NCBI RefSeq assembly: GCF_002796985.1
Contig: NZ_PEKX01000009.1
Span: 124,001-188,000 of the forward strand
Direction of reading: 5' to 3'
From: Pseudomonas sp.
GTDB taxonomy: Bacteria; Pseudomonadota; Gammaproteobacteria; Pseudomonadales; Pseudomonadaceae
DNA: 64,000 nucleotides
This document shows, in pieces, positions 57,621 through 64,000 of this stretch. How positions within the stretch are numbered: position 1 is the stretch's first letter; the number at the start of each line of letters is the position of its first letter. The translations under genes and the position numbers were made by a program. Under the pieces are notes generated by a model. That model was not told the origin of the DNA and did no database searches. It was given only the letters and a program-made list of their open reading frames with translations.

Positions 57621-58409
57621 CTACACCGTCCGGCGCGGCAGGACAAAGCTCAGCAGGAACAGGGCCGCCGCGCTGACCACGATGGAGGGACCGGCGGGGG
57701 TGTCCTTGAACCAGGACAGCGAGAGCCCGGCGCACACCGCCACCAGGCCGATCAGACTCGCGCCGAAGGCCATTTGTTCAGGGCTGCGCGCATGCCGCTG
57801 GGCGGCGGCGGCAGGGATGATCAGCAGCGAGGTGATCAGCAGCACGCCGACGATCTTCATCGCCACGGCGATGACGATGGCGATCAATAGCATCAGCGCC
57901 AGACGGATGGCGGTCACTGGCAGGCCCTCGACCCGCGCCAGTTCCTCATGCACGGTGATCGCCAGCAGCGGTCGCCACAGCCAGCAGATCAGCCCCAGCA
58001 CCAGGGCGCTGCCTGCGACTATCCACAGGAGGTCGGTCTGGCTGACGGCGAGCAGGTCGCCGAACAGATAGGCCATCAGGTCGACGCGCACTTCCTTCAT
58101 GAAGCTCAGGGTCACCAGGCCCAGCGACAGGGTGCTGTGGGCGAGGATGCCGAGCAGGGTGTCGGCGGCCAGTGGCTGGCGCTGTTGCAGGGTGACCAGC
58201 AGCACGGCGAGCAGCACGCAGCCGACGGTCACCGCCAGCGTCGGGCTGACGTCCAGCAGGAAGCCGAGGGCCACGCCGAGCAGGGCAGCGTGGGACAGGG
58301 TGTCGCCGAAATAGGCCATGCGTCGCCAGACGACGAACGAACCCAGGGGCCCGGCGACTACCGCCAGGGCCAGCCCGGCGAGGAGGGCGTTGAGCAGGAA
58401 ATCAGCCAT
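57621..58409 (-). CDS. znuB: Zinc ABC transporter permease
   Basis: The 262-residue permease has seven to eight hydrophobic segments. The ABC-3 family opening is LAGLALAVVAGPLGSFVVWRRMAYFGDTLSHAALLGVALG, and LLITSLLIIPAAAAQRHARSPEQM near 190-213 is typical. Its start overlaps the 3' end of znuC by eight bases. With ZnuC and ZnuA it imports zinc. Confidence 0.93.
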   Translation of the reverse strand: MADFLLNALLAGLALAVVAGPLGSFVVWRRMAYFGDTLSHAALLGVALGFLLDVSPTLAVTVGCVLLAVLLVTLQQRQPLAADTLLGILAHSTLSLGLVTLSFMKEVRVDLMAYLFGDLLAVSQTDLLWIVAGSALVLGLICWLWRPLLAITVHEELARVEGLPVTAIRLALMLLIAIVIAVAMKIVGVLLITSLLIIPAAAAQRHARSPEQMAFGASLIGLVAVCAGLSLSWFKDTPAGPSIVVSAAALFLLSFVLPRRTV

Positions 58410-59202
58410 GGTTGCAGTCGGGGCCGTGCTGGTGGACCGGAGTGAAGCGGGTGCCGGCGGGGAAGGCGGGTTTCACCACCTCGCCGTGCAGGTCGTGGGA
58501 ATGGTCGTGGTGGTGGTGATAGACCGCCAGGCTGCGGGCGTCCTGACCGAACAGCTCGACGAAGGCCGGGTCGCCGCTGACCTGTTCCGGGTGCCCGGAG
58601 CAGCACACGTGGCGGTTCAGGCAGACCACCTTGTCGGTGGCGCTCATCACCAGGTGCAGGTCGTGGGAGACCATCAGTACGCCGCAGCCGAGGCGGTCGC
58701 GCAGGCGGCCGATCAGCCGGTACAGCTCGGCCTGGCCGGCGACGTCGACGCCCTGCACGGGCTCGTCGAGCACCAGCAGTTCCGGCTTGCGCAGCAGGGC
58801 GCGGGCCAGCAGCACGCGCTGCAGCTCGCCGCCGGAGACACTCTGCAGCGGCTTGTCGATCACATGGGTCGCGCCGACTTCCTTCAGTGCGTCGAGCGCC
58901 TGGGTGCGCTGCACGCCGGGGACCAGACGGAGGAAGCGGAACACGGTCAGCGGCAGGGTCGGGTCGACATGCAGCTTCTGCGGCATGTAGCCGATGGACA
59001 GCTTGGGCTGGCGCCAGACGCTGCCGGTGTCGGGCTTGAGCAGGCCGAGCACGCTGCGCACCAGGGTCGTCTTGCCGGCGCCGTTGGGGCCGATCAGGGT
59101 GACGATCTCGCCGGGGGCGATGGTCAGGTCGACGTTCTGCAGCACCGCCTGGCCGGCGTAGCTGACGCCGACACCTTGCAGGCGAATCAGGGCGTCGCTC
59201 AT
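58402..59202 (-). CDS. znuC: Zinc ABC transporter ATPase
   Basis: The 266-residue ATPase has Walker A IGPNGAGKTTLVRSVLG near residue 36, signature VSGGELQRVLLARALL near 123, Walker B LLVLDEPVQGVD near 146 and a switch His in MVSHDLHLVMS. It ends with a His-rich tail (YHHHHDHSHDLHGE, then HQHGPDCNH) usual in ZnuC. The ATG at 59202 overlaps the zur stop (TGATG). Confidence 0.93.
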   Translation of the reverse strand: MSDALIRLQGVGVSYAGQAVLQNVDLTIAPGEIVTLIGPNGAGKTTLVRSVLGLLKPDTGSVWRQPKLSIGYMPQKLHVDPTLPLTVFRFLRLVPGVQRTQALDALKEVGATHVIDKPLQSVSGGELQRVLLARALLRKPELLVLDEPVQGVDVAGQAELYRLIGRLRDRLGCGVLMVSHDLHLVMSATDKVVCLNRHVCCSGHPEQVSGDPAFVELFGQDARSLAVYHHHHDHSHDLHGEVVKPAFPAGTRFTPVHQHGPDCNHG

Positions 59203-59708
59203 CACGCCTCCCGCTGGCCGGGGGCGCAAGCGCCGCAGAGGCCGACCACTTCGACGGTCTGGGTCTCCACGGCGAAGCCAACGCCCTTGGCGCCGGTGAC
59301 GATGGCCTCGCTGATGGCGGGCTGTTCCAGCTCGATGGCGGTGTGGCAGGCGCGGCAGATCAGGAATTGGCCTTCATGGGCGTGTTCCGGGTGGGCGCAG
59401 CCAATGAAGGCGTTGAGCGAGGCGATGCGGTGCACCAGACCGTTGTCCTGGAGAAAGTCCAGGGCGCGGTAGACCGTTGGCGGCGCCGCCTTGCGGCCGT
59501 CTTCCTCGCTCAGCACGGCGAGGATGTCGTAGGCGCCCAGCGGCTTGTGGCTCGCCCAGACCAGCTCCAGCACGCGCCGGCGCAGCTCGGTCAGGCGCAC
59601 GCCCTGGCGCGCGCACAACGCATCGGCGTCGGCCAGGGCGCTGGCCACGCAGTTGGCGTGGTCGTGCGGACGGCAGGCGAGGGGAGTCTTGGGGGCGATC
59701 TTGTACAT
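59202..59708 (-). CDS. zur: Zinc uptake regulator Zur (Fur family)
   Basis: The 168-residue repressor has a winged helix (VRLTELRRRVLELVWASHKPLGAYDIL; PPTVYRALDFLQDNGLVHRI) in residues 37-95. A metal-binding dimerisation domain follows with CAHPEHAHEGQFLICRACHTAIE near 104-126 and the second CxxC (LCGACAPG) near the end. It leads the zur-znuC-znuB operon and faces znuA across a shared Zur box, giving autoregulation. Confidence 0.93.
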   Translation of the reverse strand: MYKIAPKTPLACRPHDHANCVASALADADALCARQGVRLTELRRRVLELVWASHKPLGAYDILAVLSEEDGRKAAPPTVYRALDFLQDNGLVHRIASLNAFIGCAHPEHAHEGQFLICRACHTAIELEQPAISEAIVTGAKGVGFAVETQTVEVVGLCGACAPGQREA

Positions 59709-59734
59709 GCGCGGCGACGCTCGGGTTCAGAGAC

Positions 59735-59747
59735 GTTATTATATTAC
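59735..59747. promoter_or_regulatory. Zur box between zur and znuA
   Basis: GTTATTATATTAC is the core of a palindrome close to the gammaproteobacterial Zur consensus GTTATANTATAAC. Centred in the 70-base gap, it can repress both transcripts when zinc is plentiful. Confidence 0.75.
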
Positions 59748-59778
59748 TCTTTCATGTCTCCCCTGTGTGAGTGCCGCC

Positions 59779-60738
59779 GTGTCCTTCCGTCCCGTCGCCC
59801 TGCTGACCGCTGCTTGCGCGCTGCTGCTCAGCTTTCCCGCAAGTGCCGAGGTCAGCGTGCTGACCAGCATCAAGCCGCTGCAACTGATCGCCGCCGCCAT
59901 CCAGGATGGCGAAGGCACGCCGGACGTGCTGCTGCCGCCGGGCGCCTCGCCGCACAGCTACTCGCTGCGCCCCTCCGACATCCGCCGCGTGCGCGACGCG
60001 CAGTTGTTCTACTGGGTCGGCCCGGACCTGGAGAACTTCCTGCCCAGGGTGCTGGAAAGCCGCAAGGGCCCGAGCGTGGCCGTGCAGGACCAGGCCGGCA
60101 TGCACCTGCGCAAGTTCGCCGACTTCAGCGAGTCGAACCACCCTGCTCACGATGAAGAGCACGATGATCATGACGCTGACCATGACGACCTCGGTCATGA
60201 CCATGACCACCGTCCGGGCATGATCGATGCGCACCTCTGGCTGCTGCCGGCCAACGCCCAGGTGATCGCCGCACGCATGGCCGAGGACCTGGCCATCGCC
60301 GACCCGGCCAATGCCAGCCGTTACCAAGCCAACCTGAAGGCCTTCGACGAGCGCATGGAAACCCTCGACGCCCGCCTGAAACAGCGCATCGATCCGCTCA
60401 AGGGCAAGCCGTTCTTCGTTTTCCACGAGGCCTTCGACTACTTCGAAGAGGCCTATGGCCTGCGCCACGCCGGGGTGTTTGCAGTCTCCGCCGACGTGCA
60501 GCCGGGCGCCCGCCATGTGGCCGCCATGCGCACGCAACTGCAGAAGGCTGGCCCGTCCTGCATCTTCAGCGAGCCGCCGATCCGCCCGCGCCTGGCCGAC
60601 ACCCTGAGCCAGGGCCTGCCGGTGCGCCTGGCCGAGCTGGATGACCTGGGTGTGGGAGTTAAGGTGGATGCCCAGGGCTATGAAAACCTGCTGGGCAACC
60701 TGGCGGATGAGTTCGCGGGGTGTCTGGAGAAGCTCTGA
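59779..60738 (+). CDS. znuA: Zinc ABC transporter periplasmic binding protein
   Basis: The 319-residue protein has a signal peptide (PVALLTAACALLLSFPASA) and the cluster A-I zinc sites: His in GASPHSYSLRPSDIR, a long His/Asp-rich flexible loop (HDEEHDDHDADHDDLGHDHDH, about 123-143), His in MIDAHLWLLP and His in FVFHEAFDYFEEAYGL. No in-frame ATG lies near the signal peptide; GTG at 59779 is chosen, and GTG at 59767 is equally possible. It is divergent from zur. Confidence 0.92.
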   Translation: MSFRPVALLTAACALLLSFPASAEVSVLTSIKPLQLIAAAIQDGEGTPDVLLPPGASPHSYSLRPSDIRRVRDAQLFYWVGPDLENFLPRVLESRKGPSVAVQDQAGMHLRKFADFSESNHPAHDEEHDDHDADHDDLGHDHDHRPGMIDAHLWLLPANAQVIAARMAEDLAIADPANASRYQANLKAFDERMETLDARLKQRIDPLKGKPFFVFHEAFDYFEEAYGLRHAGVFAVSADVQPGARHVAAMRTQLQKAGPSCIFSEPPIRPRLADTLSQGLPVRLAELDDLGVGVKVDAQGYENLLGNLADEFAGCLEKL

Positions 60739-60775
60739 GTCGAGCTCGAGCTGCTGCCGGAGTTTCCCGATCGCA

Positions 60776-60944
60776 GGGCGAATAACGCCTCGGGCGTTAT
60801 CCGCCGATGGGCTGCGGATGGCGGATAAAGCGTTCCGCCTTATGCGCCCTACGTTGCTGCTTTTCGTAGGAGCGAGCTTGCTCGCGAATCAGGGCGACCT
60901 GATGCTCCGCTGCAAGGCGGGTTCGCGAGCAAGCTCGCTCCTAC
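60776..60944. repeat. GGCGTTATCCGCC palindromes and a REP inverted pair
   Basis: AGGGCGAATAACGCCTCGGG begins a compound palindrome at 60776-60852 ending GCGCCCTACG. A first-family REP pair follows at 60866-60944. The remainder of the gap to 61130 shows nothing clear. Confidence 0.82.
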
Positions 60945-61132
60945 AAGGTTCGATGCTTGCGTGATGCATCGAGCGCTCAGGGTAATCGCTTCTGCCGCGC
61001 CCGATCGCCGCACCCTCCCTGCCTGAAATTTCCCGCACTTTCCTCCCCTGATTCCCCGCCAATCGTCGGCTTTTCGCCTCTTTGACGGCGTTCGCCGTTC
61101 AATTGTCTATGGTGTCTAGTCGGGGTTGCCTG

Positions 61133-61179
61133 GCACAAGATATTGATGGCGATCAGGAATCTATGTCTATATATGGGGT
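61133..61179 (+). promoter_or_regulatory. Two NrdR boxes upstream of nrdJ
   Basis: Box 1 has the core CAAGATATTG at 61136-61145 and box 2 the core CTATATATGG at 61167-61176. Each matches the NrdR core CwAtATaTwG at nine of ten positions. Their spacing is 31 bp, three helical turns, as NrdR tandem sites require. They should mediate repression of nrdJ by NrdR-ATP/dATP. Confidence 0.75.
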
Positions 61180-61232
61180 CTACTCGCGCTCCTTTTGCGC
61201 TCGCCCCCAACCGACAGGAGGTTATTTCTCGG

Positions 61233-63380
61233 ATGGCCAAGACCGATGCGCGCCCTCGCGGCGCCGACCAAGGAGTTCTCGCCCTGCAGCCTGCCTCGCA
61301 GGACATCTGGGACAGCAAGTACCGCTTGAAGCACAAGAGCGGCAAACCCATCGATGGCAGCGTCGACGAGACCTGGCAGCGCGTGGCCCGCGCCCTGGCC
61401 GATGTCGAGGCCGACAAGGCGCTGCGCGAGCATTGGTACGAGCGCTTCCTCTGGGCCCTGCGCAATGGCGCCATCCCGGCCGGGCGGATCATCTCCAACG
61501 CCGGTGCCCAGGGGCACAAACCGGCCACCTCGACCATCAACTGCACCGTGTCGGGGATCATCCGTGACTCCATGGACGACATCCTGGAGAAGGTCCACGA
61601 GGCCGGGCTGACGCTCAAGGCCGGCTGCGGTATCGGTTACGAATTCAGCACCCTGCGCCCGCGCGGCGCCTACGTCTCCGGCGCCGGCGCGCACACGAGC
61701 GGGCCGCTGTCGTTCATGGATATCTACGACAAGATGTGCTTCACCGTCAGCTCCGCCGGGGGGCGGCGCGGCGCGCAGATGGGCACCTTCGACGTCAGCC
61801 ATCCGGACGTGCGCGAGTTCATCCGCGCCAAGCGCGAAGACGGCCGCCTGCGCCAGTTCAACCTCAGCCTGCTGATCACCGACGGCTTCATGAATGCGGT
61901 GGAGGACGACGAAGACTGGCCGCTGGTGTTCCCGATCCACCAGAAGGAGCGCGACGAGGTCGACCTGAAGAATGCTGAGGAAGTGGTCTGGCGCGACTGG
62001 CCGCTGCACGACGAGTACCTGATGGGCGACGATGGCCGCGTGGCCTGCAAGGTCTATGGGCGGGTCAAGGCGCGGCACCTGTGGGACATGATCATGGTCT
62101 CCACCTACGACTACGCCGAACCGGGCTTCATCCTGATCGACCGGGTCAACGAGATGAACAACAACTGGTGGTGCGAGGCCATTCGCGCCACCAACCCCTG
62201 CGGCGAGCAGCCGCTGCCGCCCTATGGCTCCTGCCTGCTGGGCTCGGTGAACCTGACCACCTTCGTGATCGATGCATTCGGCGGCAACGCGCGCTTCGAC
62301 TGGGAGCGCTACCGCGAAGTGGTCCGCGTGTTCACCCGCATGCTCGACAACGTCGTGGAGATCAACGGCTTGCCGCTGGAACAGCAGCGTGCGGAAATTC
62401 TCGGCAAGCGCCGCCATGGCATGGGTTTCCTCGGCCTGGGCTCGGCGCTGACCCTGCTCAAGCTGCGCTACGGCAGCCCGGAAGCGTGCGTGTTCACTGA
62501 GGAAGTGGCGCGCGAGATGGCTCTGGTCGGTTGGGAAGTAGCGCTGGAACTGTCCCGCGAGAAAGGCCCGGCGCCGGCGCTGGTGAAGGAATACGAAGTC
62601 ACCGCGCAGATGCTGCGCAAGCGCCCGGAAATGAAGGCCGATGGCCTCAAGGTTGGTGACAAGGTGGCGGGCCGCGTGCTCCACGCCAAGTACTCGCGCT
62701 ATATGCAGCGCGTTGCCGAGCACGCACCGCAGCTGATCGAGGAGCTCGCCAAGCACGGCGCGCGCTTCACCCACCACAGCTCCATCGCGCCCACCGGCAC
62801 CATCAGCCTGAGCCTGGCGAACAATGCCTCCAACGGCATCGAGCCGAGCTTCGCTCACCACTACTCGCGCAACGTCATTCGTCCGAGTCGCAAGACCAAG
62901 GAGAAGATTTCGGTCTTCAGCTACGAGCTGCTGGCCTACCGCGACCAGGTGGACAACCACGCCGTGCCCGGCGCCGAGGAAGAGAAGCACCGCCTGCCGG
63001 ACTACTTCATCACCGCCGACGACATCACCCCGCAGCAGCATGTGGACATCCAGGCCGCCGCGCAGAAGTGGATCGACTCGTCGATCTCCAAGACCGCCAA
63101 CGTCCCCACCGACTACCCGTTCGAGGACTTCAAGGACATCTACCGCTACGCCTGGCGTCAGGGGCTGAAGGGCTGCACCACCTTCCGCTTCAATCCGGCG
63201 GCCTTCCAGGGCGTACTGGTGAAGGAGTCGGACCTGGAGAAGACGCTGTACCGCTTCGAGCTGGAAGACGGTAGCGTGGTGGAGCTCAAGGGCAACGAGG
63301 AAGTGGAGTACGACGGCGAGATCCATAGCGCCGCCAACCTCTTCGACGCCCTGAAAGAAGGCTATTACGGCAAGTACTGA
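61233..63380 (+). CDS. nrdJa: Adenosylcobalamin-dependent ribonucleotide reductase, large part (NrdJa)
   Basis: The 715-residue protein is the catalytic part of class II ribonucleotide reductase, which uses vitamin B12 coenzyme and works with or without oxygen. Seen: IISNAGAQGHKPATSTINCTVSG near 85-107, AGCGIGYEFSTLRPRG, NPCGEQPLPPYGSCLLGSVNLT near 322 with active-site residues, and HHSSIAPTGTISLSLANNASNGIEPSF near 513. An in-frame ATG at 61143 falls inside NrdR box 1, so the ATG at 61233 with AGGAGG upstream is used. The redox-active C-terminal part is encoded separately by nrdJb. Confidence 0.92.
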   Translation: MAKTDARPRGADQGVLALQPASQDIWDSKYRLKHKSGKPIDGSVDETWQRVARALADVEADKALREHWYERFLWALRNGAIPAGRIISNAGAQGHKPATSTINCTVSGIIRDSMDDILEKVHEAGLTLKAGCGIGYEFSTLRPRGAYVSGAGAHTSGPLSFMDIYDKMCFTVSSAGGRRGAQMGTFDVSHPDVREFIRAKREDGRLRQFNLSLLITDGFMNAVEDDEDWPLVFPIHQKERDEVDLKNAEEVVWRDWPLHDEYLMGDDGRVACKVYGRVKARHLWDMIMVSTYDYAEPGFILIDRVNEMNNNWWCEAIRATNPCGEQPLPPYGSCLLGSVNLTTFVIDAFGGNARFDWERYREVVRVFTRMLDNVVEINGLPLEQQRAEILGKRRHGMGFLGLGSALTLLKLRYGSPEACVFTEEVAREMALVGWEVALELSREKGPAPALVKEYEVTAQMLRKRPEMKADGLKVGDKVAGRVLHAKYSRYMQRVAEHAPQLIEELAKHGARFTHHSSIAPTGTISLSLANNASNGIEPSFAHHYSRNVIRPSRKTKEKISVFSYELLAYRDQVDNHAVPGAEEEKHRLPDYFITADDITPQQHVDIQAAAQKWIDSSISKTANVPTDYPFEDFKDIYRYAWRQGLKGCTTFRFNPAAFQGVLVKESDLEKTLYRFELEDGSVVELKGNEEVEYDGEIHSAANLFDALKEGYYGKY

Positions 63381-63397
63381 TGCCCCTGGAGAATGCT

Positions 63398-64000
63398 ATG
63401 AGCGTCAAGATCAATCAGAAGATCAAAGGTTTCCAGGTGGTGGACGTGGCCGAGGAGAAGGCCCGCAGCGAAGCCGCTGCAGAAGCTGCCGTGGTGAAGA
63501 TGGATGAAACCCTGCAGCGGCCGGAGCTGCTGGTCGGCGCGACCTACAAGATCAAGTCGCCGCTGTTCGAGCACGCGCTGTACGTGACCATCAACGACGT
63601 GGTGCTCAACCCGGACACCCCGTACGAGCAGCGCCGGCCCTTCGAGATCTTCATCAATTCGAAGAACATGGACCACTTCCAGTGGATCGTTGCACTCACC
63701 CGAATCATGTCCGCGGTGTTCCGCAAGGGCGGCGACTGCACCTTCATGGTGGAAGAGATGAAGGCGGTGTTCGACCCGCGCGGCGGCTACCTCAAGCGCG
63801 GCGGCATCTATATGCCGTCGATCGTCGCCGAGATCGGCGCTGTGATCGAGCGCCACCTGGTCGCCATCGGCCTGATGGAAGGCCCACAGCTGGACGAGGA
63901 ACAGCGCCTGTACCTCGCCGAAAAGCGCGCCGCCTACGAGGCTGCCCAGGGCACCAACAAGGCCGAGCCTGGCGAAGGCTTCCCCGCCGGCGCGCAGCTG
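63398..64000 (+). CDS. nrdJb: Ribonucleotide reductase class II, second part (NrdJb), incomplete
   Basis: 201 codons are visible before the window ends. The sequence (MSVKINQKIKGFQVVDV; PYEQRRPFEIFINSKNMDHFQWIVALTRIMSAVFRKGGD; KAVFDPRGGYLKRGGIYMPSIVAEIGAVIERHL) is that of NrdJb, which in P. aeruginosa supplies the remaining C-terminal part of the split enzyme. GGAG lies eight bases before the ATG at 63398. Another in-frame ATG at 63380 overlaps the nrdJa stop. The expected TSCPD/cysteine-pair tail lies beyond base 64000. Confidence 0.9.
   Translation, partial: MSVKINQKIKGFQVVDVAEEKARSEAAAEAAVVKMDETLQRPELLVGATYKIKSPLFEHALYVTINDVVLNPDTPYEQRRPFEIFINSKNMDHFQWIVALTRIMSAVFRKGGDCTFMVEEMKAVFDPRGGYLKRGGIYMPSIVAEIGAVIERHLVAIGLMEGPQLDEEQRLYLAEKRAAYEAAQGTNKAEPGEGFPAGAQL

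Noticed and set aside
61143..61232. nrdJa start at the ATG at 61143
   Set aside because: The codon lies inside the first NrdR box, and the added residues are unlike NrdJ N-termini. The ATG at 61233 has AGGAGG upstream.
1..64000. CRISPR array suggested by many repeats
   Set aside because: The repeats are palindromic, scattered singly or in inverted pairs, lack regular unique spacers, and no cas gene is present.
1..64000. tRNA, rRNA or integrase-associated island
   Set aside because: No tRNA-like cloverleaf, rRNA sequence, integrase or transposase was recognised on either strand.

Overview
The window is about 64 kb of high-GC chromosome from a Pseudomonas, close to the P. aeruginosa / P. nitroreducens / P. 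citronellolis group but not P. aeruginosa itself. Three things point there. Blocks of genes occur in the same order as P. aeruginosa PAO1 (recalled from memory: PA0065-66, the bau genes PA0129-0133, ahpCF PA0139-0140, PA0142, siaDCBA PA0169-0172, che2 PA0173-0180, exbD1/exbB1/tonB2 PA0197-0199, metNIQ-znu-nrdJ PA5496-5505). Codon third positions are strongly GC. The intergenic gaps are full of pseudomonad REP repeats. The blocks are joined in a different arrangement from PAO1. No rRNA, tRNA, CRISPR array, transposase or integrase was seen.

Layout. 1-2.3 kb: end of a gamma carbonic anhydrase-like gene, a lipoprotein and a HAD phosphatase. 2.7-6.5 kb: a four-gene catabolic operon (flavin monooxygenase, RidA-like, DUF1028, ArgE-like M20 hydrolase) of unknown substrate. 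6.8-11.2 kb: bauR and divergent bauABC for beta-alanine and polyamine breakdown. 11.3-12.8 kb: a Bro-N (phage antirepressor-like) gene preceded by a convincing C4-type antisense RNA, then 850 bases of stacked repeats. 12.8-15.3 kb: small genes (GNAT, DUF2845, NYN-LOTUS, lipoprotein). 15.4-19.1 kb: siaABCD, a phosphorylation switch controlling a diguanylate cyclase. 19.3-28.3 kb: the Che2 chemosensory cluster (cheB, cheD, cheR, Aer2-like receptor, cheW, cheA, cheY, cttP-like receptor), in which cheB carries an in-frame amber codon.

28.7-44.4 kb is rich in purine functions: 8-oxoguanine deaminase, a Tsx-type nucleoside channel, a RutR-like TetR regulator, a dCache chemoreceptor and xdhABC (xanthine dehydrogenase). 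An SDR, an MFS carboxylate transporter, an AraC regulator and yigZ lie between them. xdhB ends in an extension encoded by two copies of an intergenic repeat. 44.9-47.2 kb: ahpC and ahpF (peroxide defence). 47.4-51.7 kb: cardiolipin synthase, amidase, RBBP9-type hydrolase, ChaC. 52.1-54.1 kb: tonB-exbB-exbD energy transduction. 54.5-57.0 kb: metNIQ methionine ABC importer. 57.2-60.7 kb: zur-znuC-znuB and divergent znuA around a Zur box. 61.2 kb to the end: the split class II ribonucleotide reductase nrdJa/nrdJb (nrdJb runs off the window), behind two NrdR boxes spaced 31 bp apart.

The most notable items are the C4 RNA/Bro-N module with two matched antisense-target pairs, the interrupted cheB, the repeat-derived tail of XdhB, a REP split by a 51-bp palindrome, the uncharacterised monooxygenase/RidA/DUF1028/ArgE operon, and a same-strand cluster of DnaA-box-like motifs.
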